This document shows positions 49,991 to 61,985 of a DNA stretch of 64,000 nucleotides, one piece after another. Position numbers and translations under genes: made by a program. The notes below the pieces were generated by a model. The model did no database searches and was not told the DNA's origin. It saw nothing but the letters and a program-made list of their open reading frames with translations. Positions within the stretch are counted from its first letter, which is position 1. Each line of letters begins with the position of its first letter. This DNA is from Gadus chalcogrammus (taxonomy: Eukaryota > Chordata > Actinopteri > Gadiformes > Gadidae), in NCBI RefSeq assembly GCF_026213295.1, contig NC_079414.1:11038362-11102361 (forward strand). The letters run 5' to 3'.

Positions 49991-50806
49991 GTTTATGGCA
50001 TAGATTTCTCCTCAGATTAGGCCAATAAACCAATGGTAAAATAAAAATAAAAACGCTCGATCAAAGGCCCGGCCCGAGTATAGTGGTGGGAAATATCGGG
50101 CAGAGAATCTAAACACTGACTGGAAATACTTAGCAGGTGTCTGTAGGGTTATATCAGGAGTTAATGCACGCACTGCAGCCAATCAGAATCAGAGTATTCC
50201 CCCAGACCGTGGTCTAAACAATATTATTCACGAATTATAAACAACCCCTACGCATCAATATTAATGATAACCCTGTGGAAATTGCCATAAGTGAGAGATA
50301 CAATTTCGCACGTTGAGCACACAGTTGTGTGACTCGTTTATTTAGTAAGAGAGAAACAGGAAATCAAAATGTGCTGAAGGTAAACAAATCCAGCATGGGC
50401 TCTGACGTCATGAGACGCTCGTAATCCTTAAAAGGGACAGCGATCCCTGAACCACCAAGATAGTAAACGACATGCCTAACACAATTGAAAGAACAACACA
50501 TAACAAAATACTGTAGATGAATTATGTTACACTCACTACAACCCACCCAACCCGGTATGATTTCTAGATGTCATGGCAACGTCCGCTCGCGACACTGGAC
50601 TTGCGATCGAGGCATCGACGCGGACGTTCATTCACGTAGCCAAAAAGAAGAGAATAGATGGCTAGATAAAATAAACATCAAGACATACAATTCTAAAAAG
50701 AACAGATGAAGCAGCTACCCTTTTTTCCTTCGCGGTTTGCCTACAGAGCAGCGCACCTGCATTTAATATATCCGTGTACTGTCACAATTTCTCAGTATCA
50801 AAGGTG
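49991..50806. other. Intergenic, no supported gene
   Basis: Short open frames only; nothing recognised. Confidence 0.5.
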
Positions 50807-50925
50807 AAAGTAGAAACGGGTGGCCAAAAGCTGTCGTATTGTTAGTTATCACAGACAATTTGAAGTAGAAACGGGTGGCCAAAAGCTGTCATTTGTTAGT
50901 TATCACAGACAATTTTCAACAATGA
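50807..50925. repeat. Tandem duplication of a 57-bp unit
   Basis: AGTAGAAACGGGTGGCCAAA through TTAGTTATCACAGACAATTT occurs twice in a row with two or three changes. Confidence 0.93.
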
Positions 50926-50929
50926 ATGA

Positions 50930-51240
50930 TCTGTACGGAGCTCCATAAGGAAATGCGCCGACTTTGGCTCAGCCTGGCTCCGCCTCTTTCGCTACGTAGC
51001 TAAGATGGCTGCCGTTGAGTACGGGGAGTGTCCTTCGATCCACACTTCACGATTAGCCCGTTTTGAGTACGGCATCCGGGTCCTTGAAGTATACTTATTT
51101 TCGCCGGATCTGAATTGGAACGTACTGCGTACTCAAATTTTGGCTAGTAAGTACGAACAGTACGGGTATTGGAACACGGCACTGTACTTACGTGACACAA
51201 ACCAGCACCGCAAACCGTGACACAAACCAGCACCGTTCTC
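50930..51240. repeat. Likely MITE-derived sequence
   Basis: AAGATGGCTGCCGTTGAGTA, GAGTACGG/GTACTGCG motifs and a terminal GGAACACGGCACT are reminiscent of widespread fish MITEs. A short tandem CGTGACACAAACCAGCACCG follows at 51190-51232. The 71-codon frame across it is not considered a gene. Confidence 0.45.
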
Positions 51241-51382
51241 TCCCGCTTGAGATGACGTCTTTCTTTATAGGTTCATAGGTCTGATTCGCCGATTTCCCAT
51301 GCTGATATCCCCGGAGATTCTCGGGCATCTTCGACAATTTGGCTATAGATTGTCTCATTACACGCTAAATAATATGATTAGA

Positions 51383-51436
51383 GCCTAATTATATATATAG
51401 CCTATACATATATATAGGCTATATATATAATTAGGC
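51383..51436. repeat. Near-perfect 54-bp AT-rich palindrome
   Basis: GCCTAATTATATATATAGCC at the left is the exact complement of the right end. Only the central position pair differs (ACAT versus ATAT). Likely to extrude as a cruciform. Confidence 0.95.
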
Positions 51437-51534
51437 AATATATATAGATATATATATACATATAGAATTTGTGGTTTTGGCATAAACTTAACTAGGTTGC
51501 ACTGTACTTTCTGTGCACACCCTTTCTGAAGCCT

Positions 51535-51595
51535 CTCTCTCGCTCTTTCTCTCTCTCTCTGTCCCTCCCTCTCTCTCTTTCTCTCTCTCTCGTAC
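51535..51595. repeat. (CT)n-rich tract
   Basis: CTCTCT-rich run with TTT and CCC interruptions. Just downstream (51625-51690) lies a fragment like the outer arm of the giant palindrome (CTCCCATTCAGAAAGCATTG, TTTACATTTCGTTCTGTGTA). Confidence 0.85.
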
Positions 51596-51699
51596 CGTTT
51601 TGTGGAGCACGTTCATTGTCTGACAGCACTCCCATTCAGAAAGCATTGGTTTACATTTCGTTCTGTGTAGCACGCAAAAAGTCGGACTATCGTACTCTG

Positions 51700-52832
51700 G
51701 AACACGCTTCAATAGATTAACGTTCGTGCGCATGAGCACGCAATCGCGTGATACCGGGTTGGCAAATGCATCAGTTCCTATGATGTGTACACACAAACAA
51801 AAATGTAAGTGAAATTGCGAGGGATGCAAGATGATATGTTCTGGATCAGAGTGCTGCTTCATTGAAGTTCGTGCAGGAGTGATAAATAGCCTATCATATC
51901 GCTCCAATCAACAAGAGGAAAAAGCTACCAATTGTCGACAGATTCTGATTTCTTTACTTCCATTTATATGGCTCCCCAAACACAATCAGTTCCGCAACTG
52001 GACTAGGGCTGGGCTGTTGCCAAATAACAAATTAACATTGAACAGCTCACGCAGGTCTGCCCTTGACCGCAGCCAGTTACTTTGTATCATGTAGCCTACG
52101 TAGGCCTACATTCCTCTCTATGGTAGCATTTGTTTTGCAACCAGTAAAATAAGAGTCTGGTGACACTATGGCCATGGGCGTCAGTTTGGTTTGAAATGGG
52201 CTGGGGAAAGAGATGCATTCAGAAGTCAATTTTTATAAGTGCTGGGTACAATGAGGATGCACTCTCTCTTTAGTGCCGGTAATGAAAGGTTCTGAAAGAC
52301 GGCATACCCATGTAGTTAATTACTAAGGAATAAAATGTATACAAAATCTGTCTGGCACGTTTTATGAAGAAAACGTTTCCAAATATAGCTGCATGCAGCA
52401 ATGTGGGTGTCAAGCATAATGGGACTCGATAAACTAAGTCTGCCTGACGGACGTAATCGGTAATAATGACAGCTGGTGGAATGAACTACAGTGTTATGCG
52501 AGTATGCTGCAAGAATTGCAGTTTTTATTGTAATTGGGCGGATTGCTAAATAAAGTCATTGTTGTTTGACGTCCCCCTGAGGTGAAAGGTCACCAAATTG
52601 TTTGACTGTCCCCAGAATGATGTCATGAGTCTGTGAAGCAAGTTTGACTATGATATGTTAAAGAGTTGCTGAGAACAGGCTTACTTCCTGTTAGGCGGCT
52701 TTGCTGTCAAGTATGATTGGCTGCCACGGCCAAACGGTTTGGAATTAGAAAAAGCTGTTTGGCACGTTTGTTCAGCTTGGTCTGAAGATCAAATATGGCA
52801 AGTTTTCAAGTTTTTAAAGGCGATTTCTAAAA
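51700..52832. other. Intergenic, no supported gene
   Basis: Nothing beyond short open frames. Confidence 0.5.
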
Positions 52833-53227
52833 AAATGCATGCAATCAAATTAAATAATAGATTAAATAGCAAAATTAAGAAATGCATTGTAGAAAGTACA
52901 ACGTATTTAAGATTTAGCAGAAAGCTAAAGCAAACAGAAAAGCCTTGAGTCTTGTTTTAAAAGTGGTCAGAGTAGGGCAAGTCTTGATTGAGCTTCAATA
53001 TGCCTACGTGTTTTGAATTAAAGATAGGCCTTTAATACAGTTATATATGTTAGATAATGCATTAATTACCTACAGTGCAACAAAGAAAAGCAAAAGTTCT
53101 ACATTACTTTATATCATCTTTGAATACCAGACATTGGAATGCAGTCTTACTGCCCTGCATTAAGTTATGCGTGATGCTCTAATATCAGGTATTGGTGCTG
53201 CAGCCTATACACAATTACAGGACTGAT
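52833..53227. repeat. Duplicated segment, copy A left part
   Basis: Matches 57397-57890 with scattered differences and two deletions. It is continued at 56415-56505. The LINE at 53228-56403 inserted within this copy. Confidence 0.85.
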
Positions 53228-56200
53228 CTCTCTTTCGTGTATCGTCTTCATATGTCCAACTTCGTGTCGTGTAGCCACTCCCTCGTCTCAGGTCCCACTT
53301 GGAAGAGGCCCTCCTCTGAGGGTGGTCTATGCCGGGGACAGGTGGTGATGATGTGGTCGGCAGTCTGCTCAGGCTCCCCGCACTCACACGCTGCACTGTC
53401 TGTTAGGCCCCACTTCTTCATGGATGCTTTGAAGCAGCCAACCCCTGTACGAAGGCGGTTCAGGAGGGTCCATTGCCGGCGAGGTAGATCTTCTCCCTCA
53501 ACGCCACCTCCAGGATCCTGGATGTAATGGTGTAGGCGTGTCTGTCCTGCTGACTCCCACTCCTGCTTCCATGCCGCTGCCAGCCAGGCTTTGGTTGTCA
53601 AATCCTCCGGGATGGAAATAAGCATCTCTTGTGCGGCCTGATTGTATGGGTGGCGGGACTTGAGTCTGCTTGGAGGTGTTGCCATGGTGGTGGTTTCATG
53701 GAGGAGGTGCCAGCTGTGTTCCTGGGCTTTCCTTGCCAGGGCGAGGGTAGCGGCCTCTCGCCGTAGGCCGGCTGGCGCTATTCCTGCTAGGACTGGCAGG
53801 TAGAACACGGGGGTGGGTTTCAGGCAGCCACTTATGATCCGGAGGGCATTGTTGATGGCCGTATCGACCTTCTTGGCATGTGGGCTTCTACTCCAGGTTG
53901 GGGCACAGTACTCAGCTGCAGAGAATACGAGGGCTTGTGTGGAGATACGTAGAACCTTGGCCGAGGCCCCCCAGGTTGTACCAGCTAGGCGCCGGATGAG
54001 TGAGACCTTTGCTGGTACTTTAGCCCTCACTTCATCCAAATGCTGTTTGTAGGACAGTGTCCTGTCCAAGCGTACGCCCAGGTACTTTGGGGCCTGCTGG
54101 AACTCCAGGGGTTTGTTGTCCACTGAGATCTCCAGCTCCCTTCTTGCTTCCCTGTTGCAGAGGTGGAATGCTGCTGATACAGTCTTTCCCTTACTGAGCT
54201 GCAGTCGCCAGCTTCGAAGGTAGGCAGCCAGGACGTCCATGTCCTGATTGAGACCCTCTTCAACCGCCTTCCATGTGGGCCGGTGTAGCATGATGGCTAG
54301 ATCATCCGCGTATCCATACCTTCTAGATGTCGTCACCGGTAGGTCAAAGATGTAGATGTTGAAGAGCATCGGTGAGAGGACAGACCCTTGTGGGACCCCG
54401 TTTCTCAGCCTCCTGAGCCTGCTGCGCTGGCCGTCACTGGTCTGGAGAATGAAGCTGCGGTTTGACAGCATCTCCATGATGAAGTTGACCATATGACGGT
54501 CCGGGATTGTTCTCAGCAGCTTCAGGTGGAGTCTGCGGTGCCAGACGGTGTCGTAAGCAGCAGTCAGGTCCAGTAGAACCACCCCAGCTTTGGTTTTGGC
54601 CTGGAAGCTGTCCTCGAGATCTTGTGTGAGAAGGGTTACCTGGTCCACTGTAGACCTGCCCCGGCAGAAGCCAGCCTGTTCCCTCGGTAGCTGTGAGTCA
54701 ACTACTGGCTCAATTCGGCTGTGTATCATCCTTTCCAGGATTTTAAAAGGGACGCACAGCAACGAGATTGGTCTGTAGGACTTGGGGTCATCCGCAGGTT
54801 TGTTGGGTTTCAAGAGGGCTATGACAGCGGCCCGTCGCCATGCCCTTGGGAGCTTGGACCTCCGGAGGCACGCAGAGAAGAAAGCACACAGCCAGGCGGA
54901 TGTTATTTCGCTCTGGTGGATCACAAACTCTGGGTGGATGTTGTCGGAGCCTGGTGCCTTGCCTTGTTTGAGTTTGGCCATAGCGTCCTTGAGCTCAGCT
55001 GGTGTGAAATCTCCTGACAGGTTGGCATTGACACTGGCCGCCCTAGAGAGACTGGATACCTCGTAGGATGTTGAGCGGGCAAACTCTTTGTCTGGGAAGC
55101 GGCCATTTTTCAGGAGTTGGGCTGCGATGGCGTTTGCTGTCACAGGGCACTTGGGAGGCGGTGTACTTCTTCCTGAGAGCTGGTTTATGGTCTGCCACGC
55201 TTTACGGCTGGAGTGGGTAAAGTCAATCGACTCGACGACCTCTGTCCATCTAGCCCTGCGAGTGGCGTCCAGCTTCTCAAGCAGTGCCGTTGCTGTCGCA
55301 TCCACTTCAGCTCTAGAGCTAGCCTGCTGGTGGGCTCGCAGGAGGTGGTTGCACTCCTCGTTGGATGTAGTTTGCATTGTAGCCTCGTGGTATGGTTTTC
55401 TTCGCTGCCCCTGTCAGCACTTCACAGTCGGCTGCATATGCAGCATCCACATTAGGAGTGTCTGGGTCCGGGAGGGTGACAGATCTTCTCTCTGTGTCAA
55501 CAGAAAAAGCATGCCAGTTGGCCTTCCGGAAATTCCATCTTTTGACAGGCTTCCCTGCGACCGGCTGCACCAGTGATGGTATTCTGATGACAGACGGTCG
55601 GTGGTGTGATCGGGGGAACCTGTCAATGACCCTTCTCTCTGGCATCGGGTCCTTACTGTGGAACACAGCAAAGGCGAGGTCTGGGTTGGTGAAGGTGTTC
55701 CATCTGGAGGAGTAGAAGCTTGGTGGCTCTTTGGGGTCAAACAGGAGATGGGCGTTGGCATTGGAGGCCCACTCGCTCAGCGTCTCCCCATCCGGTGTTG
55801 TGTGGGAGTATCCTCAGTCGGTGTGCTGGCAGTTGAAATCCCCGGCGTAGATGGCGGGTGCCGGGGTAATTGGGAGGGCCGATGTGGACAGTACAGATGG
55901 TGGGGGCTTGTACACGTTCACAACCGTTGTTGTCTGTATCCTCGTGGACATCCACTCGAGACTAACGCCTGGAGGGGATTGGCCTGTGGCTGTCCAGCTG
56001 AGGTCAGACCTGACAAAGGTGGCCATCCCGTGCTGCCTGCTGAGGATGGAGCTGGCGAGGTGGAACCCGGGCAACCTGAGAAAGTCTGCTTTTCCACAGT
56101 GCGTCTCCTGAAGGAGGACGGCCGCGACTTCATGGGAGTCGGCGAGGTGGCGTATGATGTCCAGTTTGGCGGTGGTGAGGCCCTCGACATTTAGCTGGAG

Positions 56201-56403
56201 CACTGCCAGGCCCTGGCGCTCGATGGTCGGGATGGCTGCCCGCCCTGACGTGAGCTTGCGTCCCCCCGGCCTCTTGCGCCCTGATCTGACAGCGTGACGA
56301 TTGGGTGGCGACATTAGTTTCATGAGCTGGTCTTGCACCATATCTCATTACTTGCAGGGGAGGCCGCGTGGAGGCTGTCGTCTTCTTCCCCTGACTGGAC
56401 TGG
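53228..56403 (-). mobile_element. Near full-length non-LTR retrotransposon (LINE)
   Basis: Flanked by an identical 11-base target duplication ACAGGACTGAT at 53217-53227 and 56404-56414. It is on the - strand and carries an endonuclease/reverse transcriptase gene from 56341 to 53248. The leader is only about 60 bases and the 3' tail about 20 bases with no poly(A). The paralogous locus near 57885 shows the site without the element. Confidence 0.93.
53248..56341 (-). pseudogene. LINE ORF2: APE endonuclease plus reverse transcriptase
   Basis: Starts at 56341 (MVQDQLMKL). The apurinic-type endonuclease shows LQLNVEGLT, LLQETH and YAGDFNCQHTD. A TGA at 55814-55816 then replaces the TGG expected before GYSHTTPDG. 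A frameshift of one base lies near 55359-55366. From about 55377 a 709-codon frame is open: RT motifs PKSYRPISLL, REQAGFCRGRSTVDQ, VLLDLTAAYDTVWH, GVPQGSVLSPMLFN, YGYADDLAIM (catalytic box), KYLGVRLDR, and a C-terminal CECGEPEQTADHIITTCP zinc-knuckle-like motif. Domain order fits the Jockey/CR1 supergroup; the clade is not certain. Function would be nicking and target-primed reverse transcription. Two lesions make it inactive. Confidence 0.92.
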
Positions 56404-56414
56404 ACAGGACTGAT

Positions 56415-57396
56415 AAGGTAAGCCTAATGATTAACATTAAATATCATTTTATGTTACACACTATATGCGTTTGTAAAACCATGTGGTATCATGTTAAACA
56501 GTGAATGTGTGTCTCCCCATAAGCCAATTCAAAGGAAAGAATGTTTAAACGGCATACAATATTGAAATAAAGGTTAATCCAGGGTAATCCATTGAGCAAT
56601 TTCAGATGTAAAGATAGAGATGGCTACACCAAGCAGAGCGGTTACGTTTCAGTAGCCTTTATCCTCCCTTTTAGTCTGACATTTTTCCATATTCTAGGCT
56701 TTTAATTTTGAGTGTCTTTAGGAAACATTGTTTAATGTACGGTACTATAAACATTTCACTGTATAATAGTAGTCTGCTGTATGTGTTTTATTTATTGAAT
56801 ATTTACTTCAATAGCATTTAGCGTGGAGGAGAGGGAGATTGGAACGCACCTGACACTGTCCTCGCCTCTTATCCCAAACTATCATGGACCTGCCGATGGT
56901 TGCAGGCTGAGCGCGCTACAATCATCGCGCTAAATACAGACTAGTAAGCGTATAGGCTATGTCTAATGTCTGACTAACCTCAGTGCATCAGCGTAATTTC
57001 AAAATTTTGGGGTTACGTGTAGTAGACTACTTTAGCTAGACAGACAGCTGCGATGTAACCTGAATTCGTTAAAGTGAATAAATGCGTGTGGTAATTTGCT
57101 TGTTTAAAATACCAAATTAGACCAAATTAGTTTGAAATTAGAACTAAAAGCAATATGATCGCAAAGACACCACTCTTAAGAGTTTCCCAATATAGATTAG
57201 TAGGCATACAGTGCATTGTGCTCTGCTTAGATTAGGCAAGGCAAGGCAAAGCAACTTTATTTATGTCGCACTATTCATACACGAGGCATATTCAAAGTAC
57301 TGCCTCGTTTCATGACATATTATTTTATCATATCATGAAATGAAATGATAAAATAAAATATGTAAGTAAAAGAAAACAAAGCCAAAATAAAAAAGA
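56415..57396. other. Duplicated segment copy A right part, then intergenic
   Basis: 56415-56505 matches 57893-57960 (AAGGTAAGCC...TTAAACAGTGA). The rest to 57236 holds no supported gene. A fish repeat motif (AGGCAAGGCAAAGCAACTTT) begins at about 57235. Confidence 0.6.
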
Positions 57397-57960
57397 ATGC
57401 ATACAATCAAATTATATAATATAATAAAATAGCAAAGTTAAAAAAATGCATTGTAGAAAGTCTTGTGACTTGTTTTAAAAGGGGTCAGAGTTCGGGCAAG
57501 TCTTGATTAAGCTTCAATATGCCTAAATGTTTTGAATTTAGGCCTAATATTGAATACAGTTATTATGTTGTATAATGCATTAATGACCTACAACACAGAA
57601 TAGCAATAGTTATGTATTGCATTATATCATCTTTGAGCTCGGTCTCCGCTGATTGGAGTAATACCAGACATTGGAATGCAGTCTTACTGCACTGCATTGA
57701 GTTATGCGTGATGCTCTAATATCAGGTATTTTAAGAGCATAACGTTTACAACTCTGTCGGAGGGAAGAGCGTGAATTTTGCAGACGGATATGCCTTGGCA
57801 AGTGTATTCAGATTTGAAAAAGGACATTTTGAAATATATATTGCGATAGGAAACATTTGTGTAGCAGCCTATACACAATTACAGAACTGATAAGGTAAGC
57901 CAAATGATGTTACACACTATATCAGTTTGTAATCCATGGGGTATCAATGTTAAACAGTGA
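57397..57960. repeat. Duplicated segment, copy B (empty site)
   Basis: Paralogue of 52833-53227 plus 56415-56505, lacking the LINE. Around the insertion point it reads ACAATTACAGAACTGATAAG, contiguous. Confidence 0.85.
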
Positions 57961-59060
57961 AAAAAAATTAGCGAAAATACATTAACGTAAAGTAATATCA
58001 AGTAAGTTGACCGCATTGTAAGTCAAGAATGACCACATAATTGGCCCAAATAGGATAAGTTTTTCTATTTTGCATTCCAACAACACCACCACCATCCTTG
58101 TGAGTAGTAGGACTACGTCTCTAGAATGCATACGGGTTGGGCATGTTTGCGCTTCTACTGCTGTGTGTGGGTGTGTCTGTGTGTTTGTATTAGTGCGTGT
58201 GAAAGAGAGGGAGAGGGACTAATGAATGTTCGCTGTCCCCTTATGAACAATTACAAGTAGGTTTTTCAAAGGCTGAAACACACGGAAGTTATATTCTACT
58301 ATACACAACACGTATTTCAACGTGGAACCATTTGCTACTATTCTGTTCGAAATCCCCAAACCACAGCTGTTTTTCACGATTTACGACCATTATCTATTCT
58401 ATTCTGTAACCCGCACGCACATATTCATATTATTTAATACAGGTTAATCTAAGGTGCGCCAGACGAGTAGTGCCTATGTTAGTAGTGCAATGGCCCCCTA
58501 ATATGTGAGAGGTTATTCTTCATGCACTAATCATGCCAAGTTGCATATTAATGGGAACTAAAAAATGCATTTCCTGCAGAAAATGCAGTGAGTGTTGTGG
58601 TGCAAAGAAGCCACATAGTTTAAGACATAAAGAAATGTTGATGGCTGAAATCAAGTGAATAGATTTGAACAGAGCTCAAAAGTTTAAATGGAGCAAGCAA
58701 TGTTAAGATGCACACAAATTAAAACATGTAAAATGGTTGGAAACAAATTAAGTAAAGAGTTAAACAAATATCTAAAGTGATAAAGAACATTGAATACATT
58801 TGAAATATAGAATAGCTGAGCTGTTCCAAATGGTTGACTAAAGTCAGTGTGTGTGTATTTGAGAGTGTGTGAATTATTGACGTTATTCCCTCACATCTAG
58901 TTAATCGAGATAAGCTCACAAAATAATGAGGCTGGATTTACGCCCATTGATAACTTTGGACTACTTTGAGTCTCAGCTTTCATTTGTAATGAATGACGTG
59001 AAAAAATTTGTATTTTTTTATACATTAGCATTTAGCTTCTTCCGGAAGCACCCCAGATAT
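57961..59060. other. Intergenic, no supported gene
   Basis: AT-rich sequence with short GT tracts near 58160-58200. No coding signal. Confidence 0.5.
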
Positions 59061-59575
59061 TTGGTGCCATTCCGTAATTCCGACGCCTCATTGTTCCGAC
59101 GTCTCAATGGTCCGAAATATTTCCCATTAGATCGACATGCCACTATGCCGACGGTTCAATGTTCCGAAAACGGAACCCATTGGTCCGAAGGTCCGTTAGT
59201 CCGACTTTTCAAAAAGGAGGCGCCTTAGGTCGACGGTTCAATATGCCGAATAGGCCAAGGCGCAATTCCACATGTGTGATTATGAAACCAAAAATAAAAG
59301 ACGATAGTCTAAGTTCCAGCAGTGCACTTCTGTTGCTGTGGGCTTGAATGGTCAAAAGAGGTGAATTTATGAAGCGCACGTTATACAAGGAGTAATACTT
59401 TTCCCGTAAAGAAGTCAAACGGTGAGTGAAAAACAAATACAATTTTTATCTTTAGTAGCTGTGTGTGGGCCTATATGTGTTGTTTACTGTGTTTACAGTG
59501 GGCTTTTAGCCTAAATAATTTCGCTGGTATTTATTTAGTCAAACTTATACCTCTTACCGTCATGTGTGTGTGTGT

Positions 59576-59607
<32 letters not shown>

Positions 59608-60227
59608 TCGTGCCCGTGTTGAGAATTAGACCTACGCTCTCTGTCCATGGGGCGGAAACACCCGGTCGAAATGAAGTGAAGCGTTGTCACTTTGCTCTCC
59701 AATATTCATCGTTAATGTGATATGTAGGCCTATGTCAATTGTGTCACCCATTGCACTCCTGACCATCCCTGGAAGAAGGGCTCCCCTACACTGCGTTTCT
59801 TGTCAAGATTTCTTCCTTGCTGATTCAAGGGAGTTTTTTCTTGCCCGTGTGGGGGCATGGGTAAAGGGGGGTGTCACAAATATTTGGCCTGTTAAGCCCT
59901 TTGAGACTGTAATGGTGATTAAGGGCTATACAAATAAAATTGAATTGAATTTAATTGAATGTTGTATTTTGGAGAGAGAGTGAGAGAAAGTGTGAGAGCG
60001 CGAGAGCGTGAGCGAGGTTTAAAACTCTTTATATCTAGGCCTATTCGGCATATTGAACCGTCGGCCTAATGCGCCTCCTTTTTGAAATGTCGGACAAACT
60101 GACCTTCGGACCAATGGGTTCCGTTTTCGGAACATTGAACCGTCGGCATAGTGGCATGTCGATCTAATGGGAAATATTTCGGACCATTGAGACGTCGGAA
60201 CCATGAGGTGTCGGAATTACGGGCAGG
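59061..60227. mobile_element. Foldback element with 10-bp target duplication
   Basis: Flanked by CCCCAGATAT at 59051-59060 and 60228-60237. Arms of about 200 bases (59068-59265 and 60037-60224) are inverted copies built of a repeated motif such as GGTTCAATGTTCCGA, GGTCCGAA and GTCGGCATA. The 9-10 bp duplication size is typical of Mutator-like elements. The interior has a GT array (59564-59606) and a LINE 3' end (59735-59965). No transposase. Confidence 0.85.
59735..59965 (+). repeat. LINE/SINE 3' end inside the foldback element
   Basis: The phrase CCCTTTGAGACTGTAATGGT, then GGGCTATACAAATAAAATTG and a TTGAATTGAAT tail, is a common 3' terminus of fish non-LTR elements. Only the tail region is present. 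Confidence 0.7.
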
Positions 60228-61430
60228 CCCCAGATATATTTAGGAAGCACCTTGCCTCTGACCATATTAGTGAGGCTCCCCGCATACAAACGGCTGATAT
60301 ATAACAATCATACTTTGAATCGATTAATAATTTTAGCACCAGTGAAACAAGAAATACCGTAACCGTTTAAGCTTAACATTTTGTTTCTAGCTTAAATATT
60401 GACATTGTTAGACTCTGCATTGTCCGAAATGGTTAGCTTTTGTGATAGCTGCCTTGGGCTAGAGCGGGTGGAATTCTCACGCTCTAGCCTCAACGTAAAT
60501 CAATGAGACCAACTGAAAATATATGAAGTGGGTATAAAATTTAACAGTTGATTCTGAATAAAGTATAAATTATGTAAAAAGAAAAAAGTTACAAAAAAGC
60601 AAAACAAAATGTAAAGATATATTTGTGACACTGAAAAGAAAGGAATCCGCGAGCAGCTGATCATGTAAGAGAAGGTGATGCAGTCGCATTAAACAAAGAA
60701 AGATGGTGCGATCTACAAGGAGACCAGAGGAACTGTCCTTACGAGGCTTTTGTCGGGATAAAAAGCAAGTGGTTAGCAAAATAAATAATATGTTGCGTTT
60801 TTTCACTTGTAAATAGTTAATTGCACTTGTAGCCTACACTCAGACTTGAACTCATTCTTGCATGCGGGTTTCTTCATTCATAAAAACATTCGGGAGCAGT
60901 GTTTCCCATACATAGAACAATGTGTGACGCAGTGCCACAGAATCAACACCGAGCGCCACAATTTTATTTTTTTATGTTTTAGCGATTTTGAAATATAAAT
61001 ATCGTTCCATTCGTTCATCTCCGCGTAGCAATCTTTCTCCCTGTCATTCTCGTTCACACACGCACACAGAGACAAGCACGCACACAGAGACAAGCGCACA
61101 TACATGTCATGGTGCGCGGGTACACTACCACTTATTGGATAAAACTGCGTATCATACATGCACACGCACTGACAGCGGATTCGCCCGCTCCTCCTCTCAA
61201 TGCGCCTACAAAGGCAAACCCGAAGGATTTGTAGCAGGATATGTAAGGGATAATGTAATGTATAGAACGCTGGTAATTATCTGGAAAATAAGCCCTGACA
61301 GGGCGAACTTGCTTATTTTAGATCATGACCGGCAATGTTCTCTACATATCCCGCTTATTACACAGCTACTTACCACAACGAAAAAATAACTTCACATGGT
61401 GTGTCTTTTTACAATTTATTTGATACCAGC
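60228..61430. other. Intergenic, no supported gene
   Basis: Short open frames only. An ACACGCACACAGAGACAAGC motif is duplicated at 61055-61096. Confidence 0.5.
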
Positions 61431-61530
61431 ATTCGTAGTGTTGATCAGCAGAGAAATAGTCCGCCAGAGATGTTGACGTCGCTTAGCAACCGAAGACGCT
61501 GGGGTTGACAAGTTACCGGTACTTGCGGAG
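61431..61530. repeat. Dispersed repeat, split copy
   Basis: Matches 49826-49925. The continuation (GGCATTGAGAAGACCCGTGT) lies at 63665-63684, so this copy was separated by inserted DNA that includes the hAT element. Confidence 0.75.
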
Positions 61531-61985
61531 TGTGTAGTAGAAACTATAACCGAATCATCTATCACTTCAACTAGCTAAACCAGTGGTTCCCAAACTTTTT
61601 GTGCCCAAGGCACACCAAAGGACAAATAAAAATTTCAAGGCACACCTATTGTGCAAAATAGCCTTATAACACGTGTTTTCACTAATATCATCTGTTTATC
61701 TGTTAAGTTTATAATTATTTACTAATGCCAAATAAGATGTGACAAAGACAACTATTCTACTCATGAAATATTTATAACAAAATACTTCACAAAAATATTT
61801 AAACTTTATCAAATTGGGCTTAATCAAAACACACCCATTTCAACCAGACAGGTGAGGCAAAGGAAACAGAAATTCAGCAGAGAACTGTCCATGAGAAAGC
61901 TGCATGGTCCTGAATCTGACCCACATATTATAACTGTAACATTTAGAATCAGGCTTTTTTTGTAAATATTCTGCCTACTAACAAA

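Noticed and set aside
51005..51220. 71-codon frame starting MAAVEYGECPS
   Set aside because: The sequence looks like a common MITE-type repeat, and the protein has no family resemblance.
55088..56194. + strand frames opposite the LINE
   Set aside because: Antisense shadows of the endonuclease/reverse transcriptase gene.
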